A DNA stretch of 23,336 nucleotides from Ophiosphaerella korrae (lineage: Eukaryota; Ascomycota; Dothideomycetes; Pleosporales; Phaeosphaeriaceae). A program made the translations under genes and the position numbers. The notes under the pieces are model-generated. The model ran no database searches and was not told the origin of the DNA. It was given only the letters and a program-made list of their open reading frames with translations. Below are positions 11,001-20,643 of this stretch, in pieces (positions within the stretch are counted from its first letter, which is position 1; every line of letters begins with the position of its first letter). The stretch spans positions 1 through 23,336 of the forward strand of contig JALNQF010000553.1 of NCBI GenBank assembly GCA_028456385.1, written 5' to 3'.

Positions 11001-11329
11001 TAACAATAATTAATAACAAATAAGATATTATACTAGGTATACTATAGTTGCAAATAACTAACCTACACATTAATTAGAGAACTAGACAAATTAGTTATAG
11101 TAAAATAGATATGTTAAAAGCTAACATAAGCACACACAAAGGAGAATTCCTAGAAGAATATAAAAAATAGGAAAAATAGCTTATAGAACTTAAAGATTAC
11201 CTTCTAAAACATTAACTATAGGACTTAGTAATAGAAATAGAAGAAAGAAAAGACGTAAAGTAGAGCCTAGTCTACTAGAAAACAGAAGAAGAATTAAAGA
11301 TTAAACAAGCATTTATTTAAAACGTAATA

Positions 11330-12060
11330 AAAAAGGGATAGATAAGAGAATCTAAATCTTTAGTAGCTTATAGACTTATCTTTATAGATAAGAAAAGAAC
11401 AAGTAATAAAAGACCCTACGTAGACTTTAGAAAAACTAACGTAGTTACAAACAAGAACTAATATCCTTTACTAAGGATAGACGTAATATAAGATAAACTA
11501 TAGAAAGCAACAATCTTTACAAAGTTAGATATCTAGAACGCTTATTACTAAATTAGAATTAAAGAAAGCAATAAATAGAAAATAGTATTTAGAATACAAT
11601 AAGGACTATATAAATATTTAGTTATACTGTTTAGCTTAATAAACGCACTAGCAGCTTTTTAGGAACAAATTAATATAGTACTACAGGAGTACTTAGATAT
11701 ATTTACATTCGCATACTTAGACGACATCCTTATATTCTTAGAAATAGAAGAAGAACACGTACAACATATACACAAGGTACTAGAAAAACTAGTAGAAGCT
11801 AAGATATTTCTTAAAATAAGAAAATGCAAGTTCTATATAAAAGAAACAGATTTCCTAGGATTTATTATTGAACTAGGAAAGATTAGGATTAACCTAGAAA
11901 AGATTAGATCGATTAACAAATAGCCTACACTAAGAAACCTAAAAGAAGTACAATAATTTTATAAACTAGCTAACTTTTATAGAAAGTTAATAGTAGGATA
12001 GTCTAAAGATATAGAACTAATAACAAGGCTTATAAGAAAAGATATGCTGTTTAAATAGAT
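11330..12060 (+). pseudogene. Element D reverse transcriptase
   Basis: The RNA-dependent DNA polymerase of the element. The KLD block with catalytic Asp at 11528-11530 is intact. It is followed by an IRIKE block (about 11550) and AYLDDILIF at 11711-11737, with both Asp codons (11720, 11723) intact. A block resembling the FLGFxNFYRxFI motif follows near 11950-11995. Stops replace Trp/Gln, for instance just after KLDI. So the metal-binding residues survived RIP but the frame did not. Confidence 0.92.
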
Positions 12061-12089
12061 AAAAGAATGCGATAAGGCATTTAAGAAGA

Positions 12090-12530
12090 TTAAGAAAAAG
12101 TTTATAGAAAACCTAGTTATTAGAATATATAACTTAGACCTACTAGTAATAGTAAAGACAGACGCATCTAACTTAGTCTATAGAATAGCACTAATACAGG
12201 AAGACCTAGAGACTAAAAAGGAACACTTAGTTAAATACTTCTCTAAGAAAATAAAGATAGTAGAACTTAATTACCTAATCTACAACAAAGAAATACTAGT
12301 AATCTACAAAGTATTTAAATAATAGAGAGTATACCTATAAGGAGTAAAATACTAGACAAAGGTCTATATAGATTATAAGAATCTTATAAGATTTATAATA
12401 AATAAAGAACTATTATAACGCTATACAAGATAGTAGGAATACTTATTAATATTTAATATAGAAATTATATATACAAAAGAGAAAGATAATTAGTTTGTAG
12501 ACGCCCTTAGTAGAAGACTAGACTTATAAG
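12090..12530 (+). pseudogene. Element D RNase H
   Basis: VKTDASNLVYRIALIQED begins at 12152; the first catalytic Asp (12161-12163) is intact. LVKYFSKK follows near 12229-12252. NYLIYNKEILVI near 12271-12306 matches the NYDIYDKELLAI block with one Asp to Asn change. The DALSRR-like end lies near 12500-12520. The domain digests RNA in the RNA-DNA hybrid. Confidence 0.9.
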
Positions 12531-12739
12531 AAGAAGTAAACACTACTAGTATAGTTTTAGTTAAGAATAAAGAAGGATATTTAGTCCTAAATATACTTAA
12601 GATAGCTATAACACTTAAAAGAATAAGTAGCGAGCTAGATAAATAGATTTAGAAAACAACACAAGAAGTATCTAAAGAAATAGAAAAACTAGAAATCTAA
12701 GAAAGATTTATACGAGCTTATAGAAGAACATACATTCTA

Positions 12740-13860
12740 AGTAAGATCTAGAGAGAATTTATATAACAATTCTACGAATTACTAGTATATAGTTACTAAG
12801 GAATTAAGAAAATATTAGATAGACTACTACAAGACTACTACATCCTAAAAGTAAGACAACTAGTAATAGAGGTACTACAAGACTATACAGAATATTAAAG
12901 GAATAAATATAATAGATATATACTATACAGAATATTATAACTAATAGAAGTACTAAAATAACTATAGGGAGTTATTATAATACACTTTATTACAAAGTTA
13001 CTAAAGTCTAAAGACTTAATATTAAGAGTTAAGTATAATAGAATCTTAATAATAGTAGATAAACTTATAAAGTACTTATACTTTAGACTATATAAAGAGA
13101 AAAGTAGGATAGAAGTTACTATATACTAGGTTCTAGGAACTATAATTAGTTAATATAGACTACTAGATAAGATTATTATAGATAGAGACGTACAATTTAT
13201 ATTAAAACTATAGGGAACGATAATAGCATAATTAGGAATTAAATATACAATGTCTATAGTATATTACTTACAAATAGATAGATAGTTAGAACGAATAAAT
13301 TAAACAGTAGAATAATACCTAAGATACTACCTTAATTATAACTAAAACAATTAGGTATAGTTACTACCTATAGTACAGTTAGCATATAATAGCGCAAAGA
13401 ATATAGTAATAAGAATATTACTCTTCTTTGTAAACTATAGATTTAAGCCTAATATATACTAGACACTAAGAAACTAAATATCTTAGTCCCTAAGAGGAGA
13501 AAACTTTGCTAATAGACTTAAAGATATATATAATTAACTAAGATAAGATATAGAATTCTTGTATAATCGCATAGTAAAGTACTATAACAAGAAATATAAA
13601 GAGAGACCTTAATTTAGAGAAGGAGAAAAAGTATAGTTAGTACGAAAGAATATTAAGAGTAAACAACTAAGTTTAAAATTAGACTACGTTAAGATAAGAC
13701 TATACAAAATTAAGAAAGAAGTTACGCTAGTTATATTTAGATTAAAACTACTAAACAAGATAAGGATATATCTAATATTCTACGTAGCCTTACTAGAACA
13801 AGCACTATAGAACGTAGAACTACTAGTATACAAAGTAGACACGTATAGAGAATAAAAAAA
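12740..13860 (+). pseudogene. Element D integrase
   Basis: Blocks in order: IIHFITKL (12974-13000; family DFITKLP), VDKLIKYLYF (13055-13084), IIDRDVQFI (13175-13201), the YYLQIDRxLERIN box (13264-13300; family HPQTDGQSERxN) with Glu at 13289-13291, LAYNS near 13380, and FYVALLEQAL near 13780-13810 (family FHVALLE). The first catalytic Asp is His (codon 12983-12985, CAC), a G to C transversion not explained by RIP; the copy in A still has GAC here. Several Trp/Gln codons are stops. Confidence 0.92.
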
Positions 13861-13862
13861 AT

Positions 13863-14060
13863 AAGAAGTTAAAGAAATCCTATAGTATTAGTTCTACAAT
13901 AGGAGAAACTACTACTTAGTAGAATAGATAGGTATAAATAAAAAAGGATAACTATAGAAGAAGATATAAGAACTAGAGGACAATCTTAATTACCCTAAGA
14001 AACTAGAGGAGTTCTAAAGTTAAAACCTTCTAGAACGCCTAGTAGTAAACTAAGAGAACT
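13863..14060 (+). pseudogene. Element D chromodomain at the integrase C-terminus
   Basis: The frame reads EVKEIL, NYYLVE, IGINKKG and ELEDNLNYPKKLEEF in the order and spacing of a chromodomain, with stops where the conserved tryptophans are expected. Chromodomains of this kind bind methylated histone tails and steer integration to heterochromatin, which fits the self-nesting seen here. The equivalent stretch is present in A (about 6130-6330), B (about 16110-16290) and C (about 19745-19920). Confidence 0.75.
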
Positions 14061-14683
14061 AATATTACTAATAATAAATAGAGAGACAATAAGGACGTCT
14101 AGCGTAGGACCTACTATAGTAATACTAAACGCTTTATCTAAGTTTAGCTTAGCTTCTAGAGCTACTAACTACTTAGCTAATTTCTTATTATTTAAGGCCT
14201 TTATCTTATAAAGACAAGAGAGACAAGCTTAATTCTCTACTAGCTTACTCTACGTAAGCTCTTAGATACACTTATACTTAGCTTTAGCCTCTACAATTTA
14301 AGATAGTAATTTCTCTTAAGTCTAGTTAATAGCTTTCCCTATTATTATTAAGCCTAGACGCAAGAATAAGTGTAATAAACTTACACTTAGAAAGAGAAAT
14401 ACTAAATATATTATAAGAGCTACGTATATTTACACGAATATACGCTTTACAAGCCCTACTATTATTTATAGAAATAATATAAAGAAGAGACTTAGAGTTT
14501 AACTTAGGAGAAGTATAATAAGAATAAGGAAATATTTTAACACTATTACGTAACACGCAATTAGTAAGGAGATAGCAACAACGTATAGATAAAATAGTTA
14601 TAAGGGAGGATAAAGAACTCTATATTAATAAAGAAACTAGACTAATAACTCTAGCCCTAGAATAGATAAACTAGGACCTACCT
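14061..14683 (+). other. Element D 3' region between chromodomain and LTR
   Basis: About 620 bp beyond the expected end of pol. On the sense strand I find no domain I can name. On the antisense strand a frame of 76 codons is open (14326-14556), and a second frame reads AINxTxEKLLS...LYKIKALNNKK with only TAA/TAG at likely Gln positions. The indels that separate the four copies in this region are multiples of three, so it was probably coding on one strand. Confidence 0.6.
14326..14556 (-). CDS. Hypothetical 76-aa antisense ORF in element D (GTG start)
   Basis: The only open frame of this length with a start codon in the window. It begins with GTG and ends in RESY plus TAA. It contains KIFPYSYYTSPKL, SRACKAYI and SSYNIFSISL. 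The same frame is open in A, B and C (231 bp in each of those), with SKAYKAYIYT and KESY at the same places. I recognise no family. Antisense ORFs near the 3' end are known in a few plant Gypsy elements (Grande, Retand), so an extra antisense gene is possible. It may equally be a by-product of RIP, which spares frames with few CA/TG codons. Expression is doubtful. Confidence 0.35.
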   Translation of the reverse strand: MLRNSVKIFPYSYYTSPKLNSKSLLYIISINNSRACKAYIRVNIRSSYNIFSISLSKCKFITLILASRLNNNRESY

Positions 14684-14697
14684 AGAGGGGAAGATAG
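14684..14697 (+). promoter_or_regulatory. Polypurine tract of element D
   Basis: agaggggaagatag lies directly against the TG start of the 3' LTR. This is the usual site where plus-strand DNA synthesis is primed. The corresponding place in A (just right of 5488) reads as a pyrimidine-rich run on the plus strand, as expected for a minus-strand element. Confidence 0.82.
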
Positions 14698-15125
14698 TGT
14701 TACGGGTGTAATAGAAGAAATCGAGATAGAACTAATTAGTCCCAATCTAGGCGCTAACAAAGCATAAGACGAGTAGGGTAACAACCTTGATTAGGAAACT
14801 ACACATAACTAGGACACCTAGGCTAATCTATAATCTATAGATTCTTAGTATTAATAGATTATAGATTAAGACAATCTATAATCTACTAATCTTAGCAAAT
14901 ATAGATTATAGATTACGACAAGTATATAGTTAGTAAGATACGTATTATTAGGATATTATTAGTAATTTAATCTTTTAACTATAGAACGCTAATACAAGAT
15001 AGTTGCAAAATATCTTCTATTATTTATAAGTTATTGTAGATTATAACCTAAGCTTTTACTATTAACTTACGATCTACTAATACCTATTAGGTACTAGGAA
15101 GTTAACCTTAGTAACACCTATTATA
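14698..15125 (+). repeat. 3' LTR of element D (428 bp)
   Basis: Starts TGTTACGGGTGTAATAG with the TG end intact and ends ATTATA (CA end mutated). The inverted repeat of 15 bp is kept (14824-14838 with 14854-14868). Differences from the 5' LTR are transitions only. Confidence 0.95.
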
Positions 15126-15130
15126 GATAT
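15126..15130. repeat. Target site duplication of element D, right copy (GATAT)
   Basis: Second copy of the 5-bp duplication, directly after the 3' LTR. The LTR of B resumes here. Confidence 0.95.
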
Positions 15131-15472
15131 TTTATAACTATCTTAGTATTGTCGCTTGTAGTTAAAGATTAAATTACTAATACTATCTTAATAATACGTA
15201 TATTATTAACTATATACTTATACTAATCTATTTATATAATAGTATAGATTACTACTAATTTATATATACGTAACTATAGATTACCTTAATCTATTTATAT
15301 ATTATTATAGATTACTCTAATCTATTTATACGTAATTATAGATTACTACTATATATCCTAGTTATAGGTAGTTTCCTAATTAAGGTTATTACTCTACTCG
15401 TCCTATACTTTGTTAGTATCTAAGTTAAGACTAATTAGCTCTATCTCGATTTCTCTTATTACGCCTATAATA
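15126..15472 (-). repeat. LTR of element B, right piece
   Basis: Continues the interrupted LTR from 8098 and ends acgcctataata before the purine-tract side of the internal region, just as the LTR of A does. It contains four 28-bp palindromic units at 15224-15251, 15256-15283, 15287-15314 and 15318-15345, the same array as in A. Confidence 0.92.
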
Positions 15473-18400
15473 CTATCTCTTTCTCTAGATAGGTCCTAGT
15501 TTATCTATCCTAGAGCTAAAGTTATTAATCTAGTTTCCTTATTAATATAAAGTTCTTTATCCTCCTTTATACTTACTAAGTTTACTCTTTATTACCTTTA
15601 GTTAGCTAATTATATATTACGTTATAGTATAGCTATATTTCCTTATTCTTATTATAAATCTTTAAATCCTCTTCTAGAGTATATTTCTTTAAAATATAGT
15701 AAGGCCTATAAGGTATATATTTATACTAACACTCGTGCGTCTTATAATCTTTTTAGTATATCTCTTATAGAATATAGGTTAATAATACTTACTTACGTAT
15801 CTATACTTATCTATAATAGAAAGAGCTATTAACTATACTTAAGATAAACTATCTAAATAGATTACTAAGGCTAAAAAAGAACGTAATCGTATTCTAAGTA
15901 TATAGGTAGAAAATTACACTTATCTAGTCTATCTCTATAAGACGAAAGCCTTAAATAATAAGAAGTCTATTGTATAAGCTACTCTTATTAAGTCTAAGCT
16001 TAATTTTAAGGCTATAGTAGAGGCTATTCCTATTATATTAGGCGTTCCTAACACCTCTCTATCTAGTAGTAGTAGTATTAATTTTCTTAGTTTGCTATAA
16101 GGCGCTCTAGAGGGTTTTAACTTTAGAACTCTTCTAGTTTCTTAAAGTAATTAAGATTATCTTCTAGTTTCTATATTTTCTCCTATAGTTGTCCTTTTTT
16201 ATCTATACCTATCTATTCTACTAAGTAGTAGTTTCTTCTATTATAGAACTAGTATTATAAGATTTCTTTAACTTCCTATTCTTTTTATTCTCTATATATA
16301 TCTACTTTATACACTAGTAGTTCTACTTCTTATAGTACTTGTTCTAGTAAGGCTACGTAGAACGTTAGGTATATCTTTATTTTATTTAGTAGCTTTAGTT
16401 TAAATATAACTAGTATAACTTTTTTCTTAATTTTATATAGTCTTATCTTAATATAATCTAGTTTTAGACTTAGTTATTTACTCTTAATATTTTTTTATAC
16501 TAACTATACTTTTTCTCTCTCTTTAAATTAGAGTCTCTTTTTATATTTCTTATTATAGTATTTTACTATTTAATTATATAGGAACTCTATATCCTATCTT
16601 AGTTAATTATATATATCTTTAAGTCTATTAGTAAAGTTTTCTCTTCTTAGAGACTAAGATATCTAATTTCTTAGTATCTAGTATATATTAGGGTTAAATC
16701 TATAGTTTATAAAGAAAGGTAATACTCTTGTTACTACGTTCTTTACGCTATTATATACTAACTATACTATAGGTAGTAATTATACCTAATTGTTCTAGTT
16801 ATAGTTAAGGTAGTATCTTAAGTACTATTCTACTATCTAATTTATACGTTCTAATTATCTATCTATTTATAGATAATATACTATAGATATTACGTATTTA
16901 ATTCCTAATTGCGCTATTATCGTTCCCTATAGTTTTAATATAAATCTTATATCTCTATCTATAATAATCTTGTCTAGTAATCTATATTAACTAATTATAG
17001 TTCCTAGAACCTAGTGTATAATAACCTCTATCTTACTTTTCTCTTTATAGGGTTTAAAGTATAAGTACTTTGTAAGTTTATCTACTATTATTAGGATTCT
17101 ATTATACTTAACTCCTAATATTAAGTCCTTAGACTTTAGTAGTTTTGTAATAAAATCTATTGTAATAACTCCTTATAGTTATCCTAGTACCTCTACTAGT
17201 TATAGTATCCTATATAGTACGTATCTATTATACTTATTTCTCTAGTATTCTATATAATCTTATAGTACTTCTATTACTAGTTATCTTACTTTTAGGATAT
17301 AGTAGTCCTATAGTAACCTATTAAAGGTTTTATTAATTCCTTAGTATCTATATACTAGTAATTTATAGAATTATTATATAAATTCTCTCTAGATCTTCTT
17401 TAGGATATATATTCTTCTATACGCTTATATAAATCCTTTATAGATCTTTAGTTTTTCTATTTCTTTAAATACTTCTTACGTTATTTTCTAAATCTATTTA
17501 TCTAGCTTACTACTTTTTTTTTTAAGTGTTATAGCTATTTTTAGTATATTTAGGACTAAGTGTCCTTCTTTATTCTTAACTAGAACTATACTAGTAGCGC
17601 TTACTTCTTCTTATAAGTCTAGTCTTCTACTAAGAGTATCTATAAATTAGTTGTCTTTACCCCTTATATATATAATTTCTAAGTTAAACGTTAATAGAAA
17701 TTCCTACTATCTAGTATATTATTATAATAGTTCTTTATTTATTATAAATCCTATAAGATTCTTGTAGTCTATATAGACTTTTGTTTAGTACTTAGCTCTT
17801 TGTAGATATACTCTCTATTACTTAAATACTTTATAGATTACTAGTATTTCTTTATTGTAGATTAGATAGTTAAGTTCTACTAGCTTTATTTTCTTAGAAA
17901 AGTATTTAGCTAAGTATTCCTTTTTAGTCTTTAGATCTTCTTGTATTAGTACTATTCTATAGACTAAGTTAGATACGTCTATTTTTACTATTACTAGTAG
18001 GTCTAGGTTATATATTCTAATAACTAGGTTTTTTATAAATATCTTTTTAATTTTATTAAATACTTTATTGTATTCTTTTATCTATTTAAATAGCGTATCT
18101 TTCTTTATAAGTCTTGTTATAGGTTTTATATCTTTAGACTATCTTATTATTAATTTTCTACAAAAGTTTGCTAGTCTATAAAATTATTATACTTCTTTTA
18201 GGTTTCTTAGTGTTAGCTATTTATTAATTAACCTAATCTTTTTAGGATTAATTTTAATTTTTCCTAGTTCTATAATAAATCCTAGGAAATCTATTTCTTT
18301 TATATAGAATTTACATTTTCTTATTTTAAGAAATAATTTACTCTCTACTAGCTTTTCTAGCACTTTATATACGTATTATACGTATTCTTCTTCTATTTCT

Positions 18401-18593
18401 AAGAATATAAAGATGTTGTCTAAATATATAAATATAAATATATCTAAGTACTCTCTTAGTACTATATTAATTCTTTCTTAGAAGGCTACTAGTGCGTTTA
18501 TTAAGCTAAAGAGTATAACTAAGTATTTAAATAGTTTATATTACGTTCTAAACGCTATTTTCTATTTATTACCTTTCTTAATTCTAATCTAGT
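15473..18593 (-). pseudogene. Element B: 3' internal part of a chromovirus (RT, RNase H, integrase, chromodomain, 3' region)
   Basis: Minus-strand counterpart of D from about 14697 down to 11543. It reaches further into RT than the A copy: IFIYLDNILIF is read at about 18400-18435, with the second Asp of YLDD (18415-18417) changed to Asn. RNase H follows near 17960-18000, integrase with VDKL near 17075, the HPQTDGQ-like box near 16855-16885, the chromodomain near 16110-16290, and the 3' region. The copy breaks at 18593 inside the RT block that reads AYYxIRIKE in D, and the LTR of C begins in the next base. Stops are spread throughout. Confidence 0.9.
15602..15832 (+). other. Antisense open frame, copy in element B (no start codon)
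   Basis: 231 bp, stop-free up to the shared TAA, reading IFPYSYYKSLNPLLEY, SKAYKVYIYTNT and NRKSY at its end. It is the same length as in A and C. The adjacent +1 frame downstream (AINYTxDKLSK...ALNNKKSI) is kept too. See the D copy for interpretation. Confidence 0.5.
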
Positions 18594-19040
18594 TGTAATA
18601 GAGTATACTAGGGTCGACTTCCTAGTAGCCCTTAGGTTATTAGTAGATTACAAAGTAATAATAAAGGTTTATATAGAGATCTATAAAAACTATAAATAAT
18701 AAAAGATATTTTACAACTATCTTGTATTAGCGTTCTATAGTTAAGGGATTAAATTACTAATACTATCCTAATAATATATATTGCTACTAATTATATATCC
18801 TACTAATCTATTAATCTATTACTTATATCTAGTCTTAGCGACTATAGATTATAGATTACTAATCTTTTAATCTATAATTATATTTCGTTTATATACTTAA
18901 TAGATTAAGAGATTACTTACGTATCCTAATTATAAGTAACTTCTTAATTAAAGTTATTACCTTACTTATCCTATACTTTGTTAGTATCTAAGTTAGGACT
19001 AATTAGTTCTATCTTAATTTCTCTTATTACTATTATAACA
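18594..19040 (-). repeat. LTR of element C (447 bp)
   Basis: Both ends are kept: tgtaatag on the left and ataaca on the right (TG/CA when read on the minus strand). It includes gggtcgacttcctagt, matching the D LTR better than A or B do, and the unmutated run aaagatattttacaactatc that shows the empty site later used by D in B. It lacks the regular four-unit palindrome array; 18800-18900 has irregular taatct/agatta repeats instead. Confidence 0.92.
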
Positions 19041-20643
19041 CTATCTCTTCTTTTAAGTAGTCCTTTATTCTCTTACTCTAGGGCTAAAGTTATTAGCCTA
19101 GTTTCTTTATTAATATAAAGTTCTTTATTTTCTATCTCTATACCTACTAAATCTACCCTTTATTATATTTAATTAGTAGATCGTGTACTACGCTATAGTA
19201 TTACAATATTTCTATATTCTTATTATAAGTCCTTAAACCTTCTATTAGTTTATCTTTCCTTAAAGTATAGTAAGGCCTATAAAGCGTGTATTTATACTAA
19301 CGCTTACTTATCCTATAACTTATCTAGTATATCTATAGTAGAGTATAAGTTAAGAATACTTATTTATACGTCTATACTTATATATAATAAGGAGAGCTAT
19401 TAACTATACTTAAGAAAAAATATTATTATAGATTATAGAAGCTAAAAAAGAATATAAGTATTTCTATAAAGTCTCTTATTATACGCTAAAAGAATATTAG
19501 TCTTATCTCTATAATAATTAGACGTAGATATCTAATAACTAGGCCTATTTATCTTATCTTTATAAGATAAAGGCCTTAAATAATAAGAAGTCTATTAAGT
19601 AGTCTACTCTTCTAGAATCTAAGCTTAATTTTAAGGATATAGTAGAGGTCGCTCTAGCTCCTATTATATTAGGCGCTCCTATTACCTCTCTATCTAGTAG
19701 TAGTACTACTAGTTTTCTTAGTTTACTACTAGGCTCTCTAAAAGGTTTTAACTTTAGAACTCCTTTAGTTTCTTAAAGTAATTAAGATTATCTTCTAGTT
19801 CCTATATTTCTTACTATAGTTTACCTTTCTCGTCTATACTAGTCTATTTTACTAAGTAGTAGTTCCTCCTATTATAGAACTAGTACTATAGAATCTTCTT
19901 AACTTCCTATTCTTCTTATTCTCTATATATATCTACTTTATATACTAGTAGTTATATATTCTATAGTACTACTTTAAGTAGTACTACGTAAAAGGTTAGG
20001 TATTTTCTTATTTTATCTAGTAGCTTTAGTTTAAATATAACTAGCGTAACTTTCTTCTTAATTTTATATAGTCTTATCTTAATATAGTTTAGTTTAGAAC
20101 TTAGTTATTTACTCTTAATATTCCTTTATACTAATTATACTTTTTCTCTCTCTCTAAATTAAGGTCCTTCTTAGTATTTCTTATTATAGTATTTTACTAT
20201 TTAATCTTATAGGAATTTTATATCCTATTATAGTTAATTGTATATCTTCTTAAGTTTATTTATAAAGTTTTCTCCTTTTAGTAACTAAGATACTTAAGTT
20301 TTTAGTATTCTATATATATTAGAGTTAAATCTATAGTTTATAAAAAAGGGTAATACTTTTATTACTACGTTTCTTATACTATTATATACTAACTATACTA
20401 TAAGTAGTAGCTATACCTAATTGTTTTAATTATAGTTAAAGTAGTATCTTAAGTATTACTCTACTATCTAGTTTATACGTTCTAATTATCTATCTATAAA
20501 TAATATACTATTAATATTATATACTAGATTCCTAATTATACTAATATTATTCCTTATAGTTTTAATATAAATTATATATCTCTATCTATAATAATCTTAT
20601 CTAGAATACTATATTAGCTAATTATAGTTCCTATAACCTAATA
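19041..20643 (-). pseudogene. Element C: 3' internal part of a chromovirus (integrase end, chromodomain, 3' region)
   Basis: Minus-strand counterpart of D from about 14697 down to 13120. It holds the HPQTDGQ-like box near 20465-20510, the integrase tail, the chromodomain near 19745-19920 and the 3' region. Compared with A and B it has 54 extra bases in the 3' region between 19396 and 19554, a multiple of three. It ends near 20643 within integrase, where alignment with A and B stops after ttcctataacctaat; the exact base is uncertain by a few positions. Confidence 0.85.
19173..19403 (+). other. Antisense open frame, copy in element C (no start codon)
   Basis: 231 bp, stop-free to the shared TAA, with YSYYKSLNLLL, SKAYKACIYTN and NKESY. 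Here one Cys is kept where A and B read Tyr, suggesting that Tyr in the other copies partly reflects TG to TA mutation. It is followed by the +1 frame with the 54-bp expansion. Confidence 0.5.

Larger units (their letters stand above)
8099..15125 (+). mobile_element. Element D: full-length Ty3/Gypsy chromovirus, 7,027 bp, RIP-inactivated
   Basis: A complete LTR retrotransposon: 428-bp LTR (8099-8526), gag with two zinc knuckles, protease, RT, RNase H, integrase, chromodomain, a 3' region, purine tract and 428-bp LTR (14698-15125), flanked by GATAT. The domain order protease-RT-RNase H-integrase defines Ty3/Gypsy, and the chromodomain after integrase defines a chromovirus. It sits inside the LTR of element B, which is of its own family and in the opposite orientation. 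Stops (almost all TAG/TAA) cut every gene, so it is non-autonomous. It keeps many ACA/GCA triplets on its sense strand, whereas the older copies around it have lost more, so it is the youngest element here. Confidence 0.95.

Noticed and set aside
14326..14556. The 76-aa frame as a confident host or regulatory protein gene
   Set aside because: It starts with GTG, lies antisense within a dead retrotransposon, has no recognised domain, and its openness can partly be explained by base composition. It is kept only as a low-confidence ORF with a separate finding.
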